Origin: Dyadobacter fermentans
Lineage (GTDB): Bacteria; Bacteroidota; Bacteroidia; Cytophagales; Spirosomataceae
Length of the DNA stretch: 64,000 bases
Reading direction: 5' to 3'
NCBI RefSeq assembly: GCF_019924045.1
Contig: NZ_JAHXBN010000013.1
Span: forward strand, 454,622-518,621
Shown here: positions 16,951-26,121 of the stretch, piece by piece
How the letters are laid out: each line of letters starts with the position of its first letter
Position numbering within the stretch: position 1 is the first letter of the stretch
The notes under the pieces: generated by a model
The model's input: the letters and a program-made list of their open reading frames with translations, nothing else
What the model was told of the DNA's origin: nothing
Database searches by the model: none
Made by a program: the position numbers and the translations under genes

Positions 16951-18276
16951 CTACCGTCTTCCCCCACGAAAACCGCCACTAAACCCGCCTCTGCTAAATC
17001 CGCCGCCACCGCCATTAAAACTCCTGCCCCCAAATGATCCATACGACCGGGAAGGAGCGCTGAATGTATTACCACGCGGCATCGACCGGTATCCTTGCGC
17101 ATTCATCGAGCGCGGGGCGGAACGCACACCCTGGCCTCTGTCGAATAGGTAGGATCGTGAGCCGACCGACGGATTGAAGTGTCTCGCGGCGGAACCGATG
17201 AATGCGGTTCTTGGCGAATACATGTAATTCCGGGGCGCTATGGTGTGGTAATAGTGGTCGTACTGGCGGTACAGGTGCGGATAATACCGATAGGCGCCGC
17301 CGAAAAACCATCTCGAAAAGCCGAGGGAAGGCATTGCGTAAACCATCGGATAACCACCCAGACCCAGATAGAAGCCGGAACCATAGCCATACAAGCCAGG
17401 ATACCACATCGGCGAGCCGTACCAGTAAGGATAGCCAAACCAGTAAGAATAAGGACTGCCGTAGTTGACCACTTTATCGCCGGTTGGGACAGGGTAGCTG
17501 TAACCTCCCTGGGACGCATATTCCTGCGAAGCCTGGCTGAGTTCCTGCATGGCCTGTGGATTTTGTTTCAACTCGTCCTGATAAGCAGCCAATTCTTCCT
17601 TGTTTTGTGCTTCGATTTGGTCGTGAATGTTCGCAAGGTCATTACGCACGTCGCCCGGGTTCTCTTTGAAACGCTCGCCGAGCCGTGTTACGAGGTCGGA
17701 GTGATCGTTCAGCAGAGACAATACGTCAGGCATTTCTTCCAGGGTTTTGAATGCCTGCTGTGCATCGGGATCGAGCAGCGCGATCATGCCCTGGAAAGAG
17801 GAGCTGGCTTCTTCATTGAGATTGTCGACAGCCACCAGGTCGCTGTGATGGTTGTTATACAATTTCCAGGCTGCCTCTTTCAATTCGGAAGACTGATCCA
17901 CATTTGCTACCATTCCGTCGACCGTTTCGCGAGAAGTTCTACGCGGAAGTGTTGCAAGTTTATGCATCAGCTCGGGATACCGGCTGATTTCATAAAACCA
18001 GTTTTGTTTCTTTTGACCGTAGTTTTGAATGATTTGCTGAAAACCCACGCTGCTTTTCTCCCGGATCGCGGCCAGTTTGCCGAGCACGTCGGGATATTGG
18101 GTAGCTACGAGAATGTCATTGCGGACGGCGTCATTGTAAGGGGCAATGGCTTTGAGCAGACTTTGGTCAGTGACAATGTTTTGTTGCGCATTGCTAACCA
18201 TTTGATCATCCTGGCCGTAGCCTGTGAGGCTGCCGGCGGAGAGCAGAATAGCGACGAAATATTGAAGCGTTTTCAT
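16951..18276 (-). CDS. Exported DUF3300-like protein with Gly/Tyr-rich tail
   Basis: The 441-residue protein has a signal peptide (ends GYGQ), then a helical region (about 40-250) with repeated patterns such as ATQYPDVLGKL and SRYPELMHKL that resemble DUF3300. Its C-terminal half is dominated by Tyr, Gly, Pro and Trp (YWFGYPYWYGSPMWYPG) and ends in Gly/Arg/Ser repeats (GGGGGFSRGGFSGG). It is probably an envelope or surface protein. The function is unknown. Its start overlaps the end of the DUF4136 gene by 4 bases, so the two are translationally coupled. Confidence 0.72.
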   Translation of the reverse strand: MKTLQYFVAILLSAGSLTGYGQDDQMVSNAQQNIVTDQSLLKAIAPYNDAVRNDILVATQYPDVLGKLAAIREKSSVGFQQIIQNYGQKKQNWFYEISRYPELMHKLATLPRRTSRETVDGMVANVDQSSELKEAAWKLYNNHHSDLVAVDNLNEEASSSFQGMIALLDPDAQQAFKTLEEMPDVLSLLNDHSDLVTRLGERFKENPGDVRNDLANIHDQIEAQNKEELAAYQDELKQNPQAMQELSQASQEYASQGGYSYPVPTGDKVVNYGSPYSYWFGYPYWYGSPMWYPGLYGYGSGFYLGLGGYPMVYAMPSLGFSRWFFGGAYRYYPHLYRQYDHYYHTIAPRNYMYSPRTAFIGSAARHFNPSVGSRSYLFDRGQGVRSAPRSMNAQGYRSMPRGNTFSAPSRSYGSFGGRSFNGGGGGFSRGGFSGGFRGGRR

Positions 18277-18842
18277 GACACGGGGAAGCTTTTCATTAAC
18301 TTCTTAACACCTTTATTAATCTGTTTTTCAAGCCGGTTGGGATTGCTCACATCGCCGGAAATCGCTTTTTGCCAGATAATGTCCCCGCTTTTGGTATCCA
18401 CGACATCCAGGATGAGCGTCCCGTCGGTGCCGGTGGTGGAATAGGGGTAACCACCATATGCATAGCCGCCAAAACCGCCGTAGTAGGGATATCCCCAGCC
18501 AAAACGCCCCCAGCCCATCATCGGATAAGCCCCGAACGGATACCCCCCGCCACCATAGTAGTTCTTACGCACGCGTTGTGTGTAGGTGTGGAATTGCAGG
18601 AGCAGGTCAGGATGCTGGGTGTTGCGCGTGAGTCCCCTGCTTTGCAGCGCCTTGTCGAAGGCATCCTGAATGCGGTGTCGTGACAATGAGCTGGCGTACA
18701 TCGGATTCTGGTTGGTTTTCATGTCGGGGACAATCCAGTTATAAGTCATTGCCTTGCCGGAGGTCGGCTGTTGGGGACTTTGCGCGAGCACCACACTGCC
18801 CAGCACAGTCAGCATTCCCAACAAAATCAGGTTCTTTTTCAT
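18273..18842 (-). CDS. Exported DUF4136 protein with Gly/Tyr-rich insert
   Basis: The 189-residue protein has a signal peptide ending VVLAQ. The DUF4136 pattern starts at MTYNWIVPDM and ends with TLILDVVDTKSGDIIWQKAI. Between them sits a Gly/Tyr/Pro-rich stretch (about 95-135). DUF4136 proteins are envelope proteins of unknown role. It forms a two-gene operon with the next gene (4-base overlap), and both share the aromatic glycine-rich composition. Confidence 0.78.
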   Translation of the reverse strand: MKKNLILLGMLTVLGSVVLAQSPQQPTSGKAMTYNWIVPDMKTNQNPMYASSLSRHRIQDAFDKALQSRGLTRNTQHPDLLLQFHTYTQRVRKNYYGGGGYPFGAYPMMGWGRFGWGYPYYGGFGGYAYGGYPYSTTGTDGTLILDVVDTKSGDIIWQKAISGDVSNPNRLEKQINKGVKKLMKSFPVS

Positions 18843-18913
18843 TTTAATGGGTCATTTTGAAAGGCTTTCCGAGGTCCGGTCCTATGATAGGTAGCCCCGG
18901 AAAGCGCGTGTTA

Positions 18914-20434
18914 CTACAATCCAATTGCGAAATATTGGGTTTCATCGTTGCCGGGATAAAGCCCTTCGATCATCACCCCGCCTTTTTTGCCTTGCAGCAT
19001 TTTCACTGCTTCCCGGGCATTGGCAACCGGTGTTTTGTCAATCTTGGTAATCACAAAACCTTCTTCCATATCGGTACCCTGGCGGATTTTACCTGCATTA
19101 ATGGCCGTAACCTGCGCACCGGAACCGATTCCATATTCCTTTTTCTGCTGATTGGTCAGGTCTTTCAGTTCGATACCCAGCTGTTCCATCACGGCGGACG
19201 ACGAGCGGTCGGCTACGGAAGGTTCGGAAATGCCTTTTAATGTCACGGAAACCACTTTTTCGACGCCATCGCGATTCACATTCACACTTACTTTGTCGGA
19301 TGGCTTATGCTGGGCGATGGCTTCCTGTAATTGCGGCACGCTGGTAATATCGTGGCCGTCGATTTTGGTAATCACATCACCGATTTTGATGCCGGCTTCT
19401 TTCGCAGCGCTTTCGTCGGCGAAATTCTCGACGCGCACGCCCTCATCCACTTTCAGGTCAAACGACTTGACTTTCGCAGCATCCACTTCGCTGATCCCCA
19501 CGCCGAGGTACCCGCGCTGTACGGATCCGAATTTGGAAATATCCTCCACCACTTTATGCGCAATGCTCGACGGAACAGCGAACGAGTAGCCCGCAAACGA
19601 GCCTGTCTGGCTGGCAATGGCGGTGTTGATGCCGATGAGGTTACCATTTAAATCCACCAGCGCGCCACCCGAGTTTCCGGGGTTTACGGCCGCGTCGGTC
19701 TGGATGAATGACTCGATGGGGGCCTTCGCATTCTCGCCGAGGATGTTAATGCTGCGTCCTTTGGCGCTCACAATGCCCGCGGTAACGGTCGATGTGAGGT
19801 TATAGGGGTTACCAACTGCCAATACCCATTGACCTACTTCCACATTTTCGGAATTACCGAACGACAATGCAGGCAAATTCTTCGCATCGATCTTGATGAG
19901 CGCGATGTCGGTGTTCGGGTCGCTGCCAATGACCTTCGCTTTGTAGGTATGCTTGTCGGCGAGGGTTACTTCCAGCGTTTCGGCACCCTGGATCACGTGG
20001 TTGTTGGTGACAATGTAGCCGTCAGGGTTGATGATTACGCCGGAGCCGGTGGCTTGCGGTTTCTCCATTTTTCCCTCGGGGGCCTGCTGGCCGAACGGGC
20101 TGCGGCCGCCGAAGAAATCCCGGAACTCCTCGGGGATTTGCATTTGGCTTACTGTTCGTTCAGGTTTGAGAGTTGATTTAATGTGTACCACAGCCGCGGT
20201 GGCTTTTTTGGAGGCAAATGAAAAATCGGCGGGGATCATCGCGGTAGCACCGTTGGCCGCAGCACCCGACCTGGCATCCAGTCTGGCTTTGACGAACGGG
20301 GTCGCATTGTTGACCCAGGTTGAAATGGTATCTGGTTTGCCAAAATGTTCGTAGGTAGCGTAGGAGGTTCCGCCCAATAATGCGGATGCGAAAGCTACTG
20401 CTGCAATTTTTCTGAAATTCCGGGTTGTTGTCAT
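18914..20434 (-). CDS. degP: DegP/HtrA-type periplasmic serine protease
   Basis: This 506-residue protease/chaperone handles misfolded envelope proteins. An N-terminal membrane or signal segment (about 9-30) is followed by a trypsin-like domain with His in TNNHVIQGAE (near 145), Asp in NTDIALIKI (near 176) and Ser in NPGNSGGALV (near 253). Two PDZ domains occupy about 290-390 and 400-506. All catalytic residues are present. The gene is monocistronic by spacing. Confidence 0.93.
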   Translation of the reverse strand: MTTTRNFRKIAAVAFASALLGGTSYATYEHFGKPDTISTWVNNATPFVKARLDARSGAAANGATAMIPADFSFASKKATAAVVHIKSTLKPERTVSQMQIPEEFRDFFGGRSPFGQQAPEGKMEKPQATGSGVIINPDGYIVTNNHVIQGAETLEVTLADKHTYKAKVIGSDPNTDIALIKIDAKNLPALSFGNSENVEVGQWVLAVGNPYNLTSTVTAGIVSAKGRSINILGENAKAPIESFIQTDAAVNPGNSGGALVDLNGNLIGINTAIASQTGSFAGYSFAVPSSIAHKVVEDISKFGSVQRGYLGVGISEVDAAKVKSFDLKVDEGVRVENFADESAAKEAGIKIGDVITKIDGHDITSVPQLQEAIAQHKPSDKVSVNVNRDGVEKVVSVTLKGISEPSVADRSSSAVMEQLGIELKDLTNQQKKEYGIGSGAQVTAINAGKIRQGTDMEEGFVITKIDKTPVANAREAVKMLQGKKGGVMIEGLYPGNDETQYFAIGL

Positions 20435-20540
20435 CGCTATTAAATTGATTAAGTGTATTCAAATTTCAGTAGCGATCCTGTTGCAATTCTGTGTGAATTC
20501 TGAAGACAATTTGTAGTTGCGTATTTTTTTGAAATACATA

Positions 20541-20569
20541 AAAAAAGGAGGATCAGAAACCCTCCCTTT
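20541..20569 (-). terminator. Terminator of the two-component operon
   Basis: Read on the minus strand: AAAGGGAGG, loop, CCTCCTTTTTTT. The stem has 5-8 bp and a clear T run. It lies 35 bases after the histidine kinase stop codon. Confidence 0.65.
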
Positions 20570-20603
20570 ATTCACTACTAGCCATGAAAAATCTTGAATA
20601 TCG

Positions 20604-21857
20604 TTACCAGGTCACGGTAAGAATGTGCCAAGGGCCGTCGGTTTCGTACCTGAGCGTCTGCCCGTTCACCTGGCAAATAGTCTTCGCCAGCGCCAGTCCA
20701 AGCCCCAGTGAGGCCGAATGCGTGCCTTCTTTCCGGAAGCGTTCGAACATCAGTTCAGGGTCGATATGGATAGGGCTACCCGTATTGCGGACCACCAGCT
20801 TGCCTGCATGAAGTGTAATATCGATCGTTCCTCCATTTATATTGTACCTGATCGCATTAGTCAGCAGGTTATTGACCAGTACTTCCGCCAATGCCGGGTG
20901 CATCACAGGCCCCGTTGGTTCGATCGCCGTTTTCACGGTAATCTCCCGCTGCTCGATCAGGTCTTCCAGATCACGGAGTTTCCGGTTGATGATTGGAACC
21001 AGGCTGATCGGCTCGGTGCCGGCCAGAAACTGCCGGTTTTCAATCTTGGTAAGCAATAATAATGCCTGGTTCAGCCTGGCGAGCCGATTGGCCGCTTCGC
21101 TGATCTCCGAAAGCGCCACGAGCTGCGACTCTTTCAGGCTCTCGTCCTGGAACAAGCCTTCAATTTTGGACAAAATGACCGCCAGCGGCGTCTGTATTTC
21201 ATGCGACGCATTCTCGGTAAACTCTTTGAGGTTCTGGTAAGTGGCGGCGAGACGGTCCGTAAACTGCGTTACCGACTGGTTCAGCTGCTCAAATTCGACG
21301 GTATGCTGTTTAGGAAAAGTGAGCACCTCGTGTTTTTCGACCTCGTAGGAATCCAATGCACGCAATGTCTTGTAAAACGGCCGCCATAACCGGCGGGAAA
21401 GCCAGCTGTTGAGCAGGAGGAGCGATATAAGCAACAGCGCTACGATGAATGTGACGGTCATCACCACTGCTTCCAGTAACTGCTGTCGCTGTGCTAGTAA
21501 CTTGCTGATTGTCACCCGGTACCAGGCGCCTTCGACACGTTCGTAGAAGATCAGCTGCCGATAGGGCTGGTATTCGCTTTCAAACTCGTTGAACAATTTT
21601 CGCTCTACCAGCGCCATTTGGCCGGGATACCGCACCTGGTCGAGTTGCAGGCTGTCGCCCAGTTGCAGGATGTACACCGGTAGTTCGTCGATATGCCGTA
21701 ACTGCCAGCTTACTTTCGCCTTGCTGCGCATGAGCTCTTTGTTTACCTCCTGATCTATCAGATAATCTACTGAAAAATAGAACAATACGGCGCCTAATGT
21801 GAGCACGGACAGCGAAGTGACGATTTGGTATTTGAGAATGCGTTCCAGCAGTTTCAT
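20604..21857 (-). CDS. Sensor histidine kinase
   Basis: The 417-residue membrane kinase has two transmembrane segments (about 14-32 and 138-160), which enclose a periplasmic sensor of about 105 residues. Next comes a HisKA domain with the phospho-acceptor His in NASHEIQTPLAV (near 220). The HATPase domain has an N box (VNNLLTNAIRYN) and a G box (SLGLGLALAKTIC). It probably phosphorylates the response regulator encoded immediately upstream. The genes overlap by 4 bases. The signal is unknown. Confidence 0.92.
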   Translation of the reverse strand: MKLLERILKYQIVTSLSVLTLGAVLFYFSVDYLIDQEVNKELMRSKAKVSWQLRHIDELPVYILQLGDSLQLDQVRYPGQMALVERKLFNEFESEYQPYRQLIFYERVEGAWYRVTISKLLAQRQQLLEAVVMTVTFIVALLLISLLLLNSWLSRRLWRPFYKTLRALDSYEVEKHEVLTFPKQHTVEFEQLNQSVTQFTDRLAATYQNLKEFTENASHEIQTPLAVILSKIEGLFQDESLKESQLVALSEISEAANRLARLNQALLLLTKIENRQFLAGTEPISLVPIINRKLRDLEDLIEQREITVKTAIEPTGPVMHPALAEVLVNNLLTNAIRYNINGGTIDITLHAGKLVVRNTGSPIHIDPELMFERFRKEGTHSASLGLGLALAKTICQVNGQTLRYETDGPWHILTVTW

Positions 21858-22531
21858 TGCTCGCTGAATTTATAGCCGACGCCGTAAATGGATTTCAGGT
21901 AATCGGGGCAGCCTTTATCCATCAGCTTCTTCCTGAGATTTTTAATATGTGTGTATATAAAGTCAAAATTGTCCATTAAATCCGCATCGTCGCCCCAGAG
22001 GTGCTCGGCGATGGATTCTTTGGTGAGTACGCGGTTTTTGTTGGCGATCAGGTACACGAGCAGGTCATACTCTTTGCGGGTCAAGACGATTTCCTGCTGG
22101 TCGACCAATACCAAATGCTCCTGCGGATCGATCTGGATCTTGCCGAAGCGGATCTGCTGGCTGCCCTGGAAGCTCCGCCTGCGTATGACAGCCTGCACAC
22201 GTGCATTGAGCTCCGAAAGGTGGAACGGCTTGGTCAGGTAGTCGTCCGAGCCCAGGTTAAGGCCGGTAATGCGGTCGTCGAGCGAATTCTTGGCGGAAAT
22301 AATGATGATACCCGTTTCCGGGAAGCTCCGTTTCAGCTCCCGAACGGCGTCGAGGCCGTCGCCATCGGGCAGCATCAGGTCTACGAGCACGCAGTCGTAG
22401 CGGTAAATATTGATCTTTTCTACGGCCGTCTGGTAATCCGCCGCCCATTCGCAAATGAAGTTTTCGCGCTGAAAATAGTTCTGTATGCTGGTAGCCAGCG
22501 CTTTTTCGTCTTCAATGAGCAGCAGTTTCAT
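21854..22531 (-). CDS. OmpR-family response regulator
   Basis: The 225-residue regulator has a receiver domain starting KLLLIEDEK, phospho-acceptor Asp in CVLVDLMLPDGDG and a conserved Lys in DDYLTKPF. The C-terminal winged helix carries LTRKEYDLLVYLIANKNRVL and a C-terminal FIYTHIKNLRKKL recognition helix. The ATG at 22531 is chosen because the residues further upstream are encoded by a tandem repeat and are not part of the domain. Partner of the downstream kinase. Confidence 0.93.
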   Translation of the reverse strand: MKLLLIEDEKALATSIQNYFQRENFICEWAADYQTAVEKINIYRYDCVLVDLMLPDGDGLDAVRELKRSFPETGIIIISAKNSLDDRITGLNLGSDDYLTKPFHLSELNARVQAVIRRRSFQGSQQIRFGKIQIDPQEHLVLVDQQEIVLTRKEYDLLVYLIANKNRVLTKESIAEHLWGDDADLMDNFDFIYTHIKNLRKKLMDKGCPDYLKSIYGVGYKFSEQ

Positions 22532-22583
22532 AGCCTTGTTGTTTATGCAAATGAAACTACAAATTTTGGAGGAAATCTGAAGT

Positions 22584-22653
22584 GCATTCCATGCCGGGCA
22601 TTCCATGCGGGGCATCCCATGCGGGGCATCTCATGCGGGGCATTCCATGCAGG
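22584..22653. repeat. Five tandem 14-bp units, each an interrupted dyad
   Basis: Five contiguous copies of GCAT-NNN-ATGC plus a 3-base CGG/GGG/AGG spacer begin at 22584, 22598, 22612, 22626 and 22640. The dyad arms GCAT and ATGC are identical in every unit. The middle triplet varies (TCC, TCC, CCC, CTC, TCC). The array begins immediately after the stop codon of the upstream hydrolase gene (on minus) and ends 53 bases before the response regulator start. Confidence 0.85.
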
Positions 22654-23664
22654 CTACTTCACGGTCCGTTTGGCCCAGTTGAAAATGGTAGAATACACTT
22701 CGTCGCGCACCGGTTGTTTGGAAAGGATCAGATCGTGCATACCACCCTGGACGGCCTGAATGCTGTATTGTCCCACGATATTCTGGGCCTGGCTCGCCAC
22801 ATCCCCGACATTCAGCACGGCATCGCCGGTGAAAAATGCATCGCTCCATTTTTTCTCGTCGATGGATTTGGCCGAATGCAGCACCAGTACCGGTTTGTTG
22901 ATGGTAATGCCCTGCGCAAGCCGCTCCTGCGCATTGTGCACCGCGCGTATCCAGCCCAGATTGACCGGCGGGGCAACAAATGGTTTCAGGCCCAGGCTGT
23001 ACGACCACTCTCCATGGGCGGTCACGTGCAAGCTTTCACCGTAAAGCGGGTTAATACCCAGGTCGAAGTTGGTTTCCGGGTGTTTTTCAGCCCTTTTCAG
23101 CAGCAACGGTAGTGCCGTCTTTTTGAGCCCCGATTTAATATTTAATGCAAACATCGGGCTGTTGAGCAGCACCGCGTCGAACTTTTCCTTGCCCGCGCGC
23201 TCACTCGCGTAGAGCGAGATGGTAAGCCCGCCGAGCGAATGCCCGCTCAAAAGCACTTTTTCGTTGCCTTCCCCTTTGATAACCGCCAGAGCGGTGTCGA
23301 TATCGGCATAATATTCGGAAAGGTCCCGGACGTTGTTGATTTTCTGATGGCTGAGCCACGAGCGCCCATATTTCCGGAGATCGATCGCGTAAAAGTTGAA
23401 ACCTTCTTTGATGTACCGTTCCGCCATTTCCTCCTGAAAGAAGTAATCGTTGAAGCCGTGGACGTAAAGTACCGCTTTGGTGCTTTTGTCGGGCACCGTT
23501 TTTCTGACGAGGGTGCAGGTAACGCTGCCTTCGTAATCGGAAGGCTGGACGATCGTCGCCTGTTTGAAGCCTTTGCCCATCAAATCCGCAAAATAGGTAA
23601 CCTGAGCGTTGACGGCGCTGGCAGAAATCGTAAAGAGGAGTGAGAGCAGGAGGCTGTTTTTCAT
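22654..23664 (-). CDS. Exported alpha/beta hydrolase (lysophospholipase-like)
   Basis: The 336-residue protein starts at the ATG at 23664, where a signal peptide (ends AVNAQ) begins. The alpha/beta-hydrolase fold shows the oxyanion region VLYVHGFNDYF, the nucleophile motif LSGHSLGGLT and a C-terminal GGMHDLILS with the catalytic His. The pattern is that of serine aminopeptidase/monoacylglycerol lipase (Hydrolase_4) proteins. It acts outside the cytoplasm on an unknown ester. It is on the same strand as the two-component genes but separated from them by the repeat array. Confidence 0.83.
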   Translation of the reverse strand: MKNSLLLSLLFTISASAVNAQVTYFADLMGKGFKQATIVQPSDYEGSVTCTLVRKTVPDKSTKAVLYVHGFNDYFFQEEMAERYIKEGFNFYAIDLRKYGRSWLSHQKINNVRDLSEYYADIDTALAVIKGEGNEKVLLSGHSLGGLTISLYASERAGKEKFDAVLLNSPMFALNIKSGLKKTALPLLLKRAEKHPETNFDLGINPLYGESLHVTAHGEWSYSLGLKPFVAPPVNLGWIRAVHNAQERLAQGITINKPVLVLHSAKSIDEKKWSDAFFTGDAVLNVGDVASQAQNIVGQYSIQAVQGGMHDLILSKQPVRDEVYSTIFNWAKRTVK

Positions 23665-23741
23665 GGAGATATGTACTAATGTGCGGCAAATATAAAGGCT
23701 GCGGGGCCACACGGCAAGTTACAGGCAGTAACACGCCCGGG

Positions 23742-24569
23742 CTATTCGATCTTTTTAAGTTCGGCGCCGCGATCGGGTTGGAGATTCACCTTGCCAAACT
23801 CGGCGTTGGTATTGTTTTCGACCGTGAAACCCTTCGCCCTATCTACTTCCACGGTAACTGCGTCGGCGGTGAAGTTGAAGATATGCCCGCCCGACTTGTG
23901 ATCATCGGCCAGGTAATGCAAATGGAACCCGGGTACATTGGTACGGGCCAGATAGGGCGGCAGCAGAAAGCCACTGCATATACCTTTCGTGTTTTTCAAT
24001 TCAAATACAATCTGATTGTGCTTTAAATGCTCCGGTAGTGAGGTATAGGGCTTGCTCGCGGGTTTCTCGGCACGCGTAGTCATGGTCGGGAATGTAGCGG
24101 AGATTCTTAATGCGTAAATGCCGTTGGGATTGAGCATATGCCTGATTTGCTCCTGCACTTTTTCATAAGTGAGTCCCGGGCCGTTCAAATGGATCACGGT
24201 GTCGGCTTTAAAAAACTTGACGAAGGCGGCGGAGGTGCTGTCGGAATCGGGGACTTCTTTCACCGAACCGTCGTAACTGATCTTATAAACATGCCCTTTG
24301 TCGATCAGCAGCTCACCATCGACCCGGTTGAATGTGCCGACGCCGAAATCGCCTTTCTTTTTCAGTTGACCGATCGTCAGGTCGCCGTCGAAAACGCCTG
24401 CCATGAGTGCGTCGATGATCGAATATTGGTACATGAAATCCTGGTCGGGAGCAGATTTGGGCCGGTTTTTGATTGATTGTGCGATGGCATTGAATGCGAA
24501 AACGCCGGAGAGAAGTGCTGCCAGGGTACAGCGGAATATGCTATTGTAAAATGCGGAAAGACGAACCAT
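23742..24569 (-). CDS. Exported acetolactate decarboxylase
   Basis: The 275-residue protein matches alpha-acetolactate decarboxylase: YQYSIIDALMAGVFDGDLT, KGDFGVGTFNRVDGELL and the zinc-site segment GFHLHYLADDHKSGGH. The family converts acetolactate to acetoin. Unusually, residues 1-32 from the ATG at 24569 form a clear signal peptide (FNAIAQ), so this copy should be exported. No acetolactate synthase gene is nearby. The start at 24569 was chosen over upstream in-frame ATGs because it puts the hydrophobic segment near the N-terminus. Confidence 0.86.
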   Translation of the reverse strand: MVRLSAFYNSIFRCTLAALLSGVFAFNAIAQSIKNRPKSAPDQDFMYQYSIIDALMAGVFDGDLTIGQLKKKGDFGVGTFNRVDGELLIDKGHVYKISYDGSVKEVPDSDSTSAAFVKFFKADTVIHLNGPGLTYEKVQEQIRHMLNPNGIYALRISATFPTMTTRAEKPASKPYTSLPEHLKHNQIVFELKNTKGICSGFLLPPYLARTNVPGFHLHYLADDHKSGGHIFNFTADAVTVEVDRAKGFTVENNTNAEFGKVNLQPDRGAELKKIE

Positions 24570-24785
24570 GCTAAGAAAGGGTTTGGGATTGGTTACAAAT
24601 GACGGCATACGACCGAATCTTTGCAATGCAGACGGTGACATTCTATTCAAAGGTATTTATAGCATCTGGCCGGGGATATTTTGGAGAATAGCAGGGAAAG
24701 CGGGTGGGTAGTTGACAATGCGGGAAAAAAAGATCAATTTAAAAACTGCTAATATTCCTTTACCAATCACCAATTACTCCTGAAA

Positions 24786-25994
24786 ATGAAACGGTTTTTA
24801 CTCCTGTTACTCGTTCCTGCGCTGACGCACGCGCAACTCGCACCACCCGTGATGTCGGATAAGGCCAAGAAGATCCACGCCGCCGCATTGACCATCGATA
24901 CCCACGCCGACGTACCTATTAATATGATGAAGCCCGGCTTCGACGTGGCTGTGGAGCATGATTTTGAAAAGGACCGCTCGCAGATCGATTTCCCGCGGAT
25001 GATACGGGGCGGAATGGACGGAATGTTTTTTGCGGTGTACCTCGGGCAGGGCAAACGCACCGAAGAAGCCAATGCAGAAGCCAAGAAAAAGGCCCTGGCG
25101 ATTTTTGACAAGATCCATGAGGCCGTAAAGGCCAATCCGCAGACCGCCGGGCTCGCTACGACGTCCAAAGACGCCTACCGCTTGCAGAAAGAGGGCAAGC
25201 GCGCCGTTTTTATTGGTATGGAAAATGGCTGGCCGGTAGGGAAGGACCTGGCCAACCTGAAACTCTATTACGATCTCGGCCTTCGCTACATCACCCTTTC
25301 GCATTCCCTGAACAACGACATTTGTGACTCTTCCACGGACGGCGACGGCCCGGAATTCAACGGATTGAGCGCATTTGGCGAGCAAGTGGTGAAAGAAATG
25401 AACCGGCTGGGCATTATGGTTGATATTTCGCACGTTTCGGATTCTACTTTTTATGATGTGATCAAACTCACGAAGGCGCCCGTGATCGCCTCGCATTCGT
25501 CGTGCCGCGCATTGTGCGATGTACCGCGGAATATGACCGACGATATGATTAAGACACTTGCCCAAAACGGCGGCGTGATACAGATCAACTTTGTACCCGG
25601 TTTTGTGAAAAAGCCTTCGGAGCCGCACGAGATGTCGCTGAAAGCATTGCGCCTCAAAATCCGCCAGACCGATCTTTCGGATGCGGATAAGAAGGCTTTG
25701 AGGGACGAAATGAAGGCGATCAATGAAAAGTATAAGTCGGATATGCCTACCGTCCAGGACGCTGTGAACCATATCGAGCACGTGATCAAACTCACGAGTG
25801 TGGACCACGTGGGTATCGGTATGGACATGGACGGCGGCGGCGAGGTGATCGGCTTGCAGGACGTGAGCCAGATCGGCGCGATCACCGAGGAACTGGTCAA
25901 AAGAGGCTATTCAGCGAAGGATATCGAAAAAATATGGGGCGGCAATATCATGCGGGTTCTGGATCAGGTAGAAAAGGCCGCAGGCAACATCTGA
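24786..25994 (+). CDS. Exported M19 membrane-dipeptidase-type dipeptidase
   Basis: In this 402-residue protein a signal peptide (ends LTHAQ) is followed by the renal dipeptidase TIM barrel. Zinc ligands are visible: HAD in TIDTHADVP, Glu in IGMENGWPVG, and His in VDISHVSD and IASHSSCRA. The C-terminal VGIGMDMDGGG is the usual GSDFDG position. These enzymes hydrolyse dipeptides, including D-containing ones, in the periplasm. Monocistronic by spacing. Confidence 0.92.
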   Translation: MKRFLLLLLVPALTHAQLAPPVMSDKAKKIHAAALTIDTHADVPINMMKPGFDVAVEHDFEKDRSQIDFPRMIRGGMDGMFFAVYLGQGKRTEEANAEAKKKALAIFDKIHEAVKANPQTAGLATTSKDAYRLQKEGKRAVFIGMENGWPVGKDLANLKLYYDLGLRYITLSHSLNNDICDSSTDGDGPEFNGLSAFGEQVVKEMNRLGIMVDISHVSDSTFYDVIKLTKAPVIASHSSCRALCDVPRNMTDDMIKTLAQNGGVIQINFVPGFVKKPSEPHEMSLKALRLKIRQTDLSDADKKALRDEMKAINEKYKSDMPTVQDAVNHIEHVIKLTSVDHVGIGMDMDGGGEVIGLQDVSQIGAITEELVKRGYSAKDIEKIWGGNIMRVLDQVEKAAGNI

Positions 25995-26121
25995 TTTGCA
26001 TTCAAGTGGCGCTCCCGACGGTACAGAGGGGACAAAAAATATATACATTTTAATAAATAGTTTAATAAAATTGTAAATCTTACGTCCTCGAACAGATTAC
26101 ACATTAATTGAAGAATTACAA

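Noticed and set aside
20434..20476. ATCGCTA and TAGCGAT inverted repeat before degP
   Set aside because: The 7-bp arms are 29 bases apart in A/T-rich DNA and no promoter element links them, so chance is a fair explanation.
22584..22653. CRISPR-like array
   Set aside because: The units are 14 bases, contiguous and without unique spacers of about 30 bases, and no cas gene is in the window.
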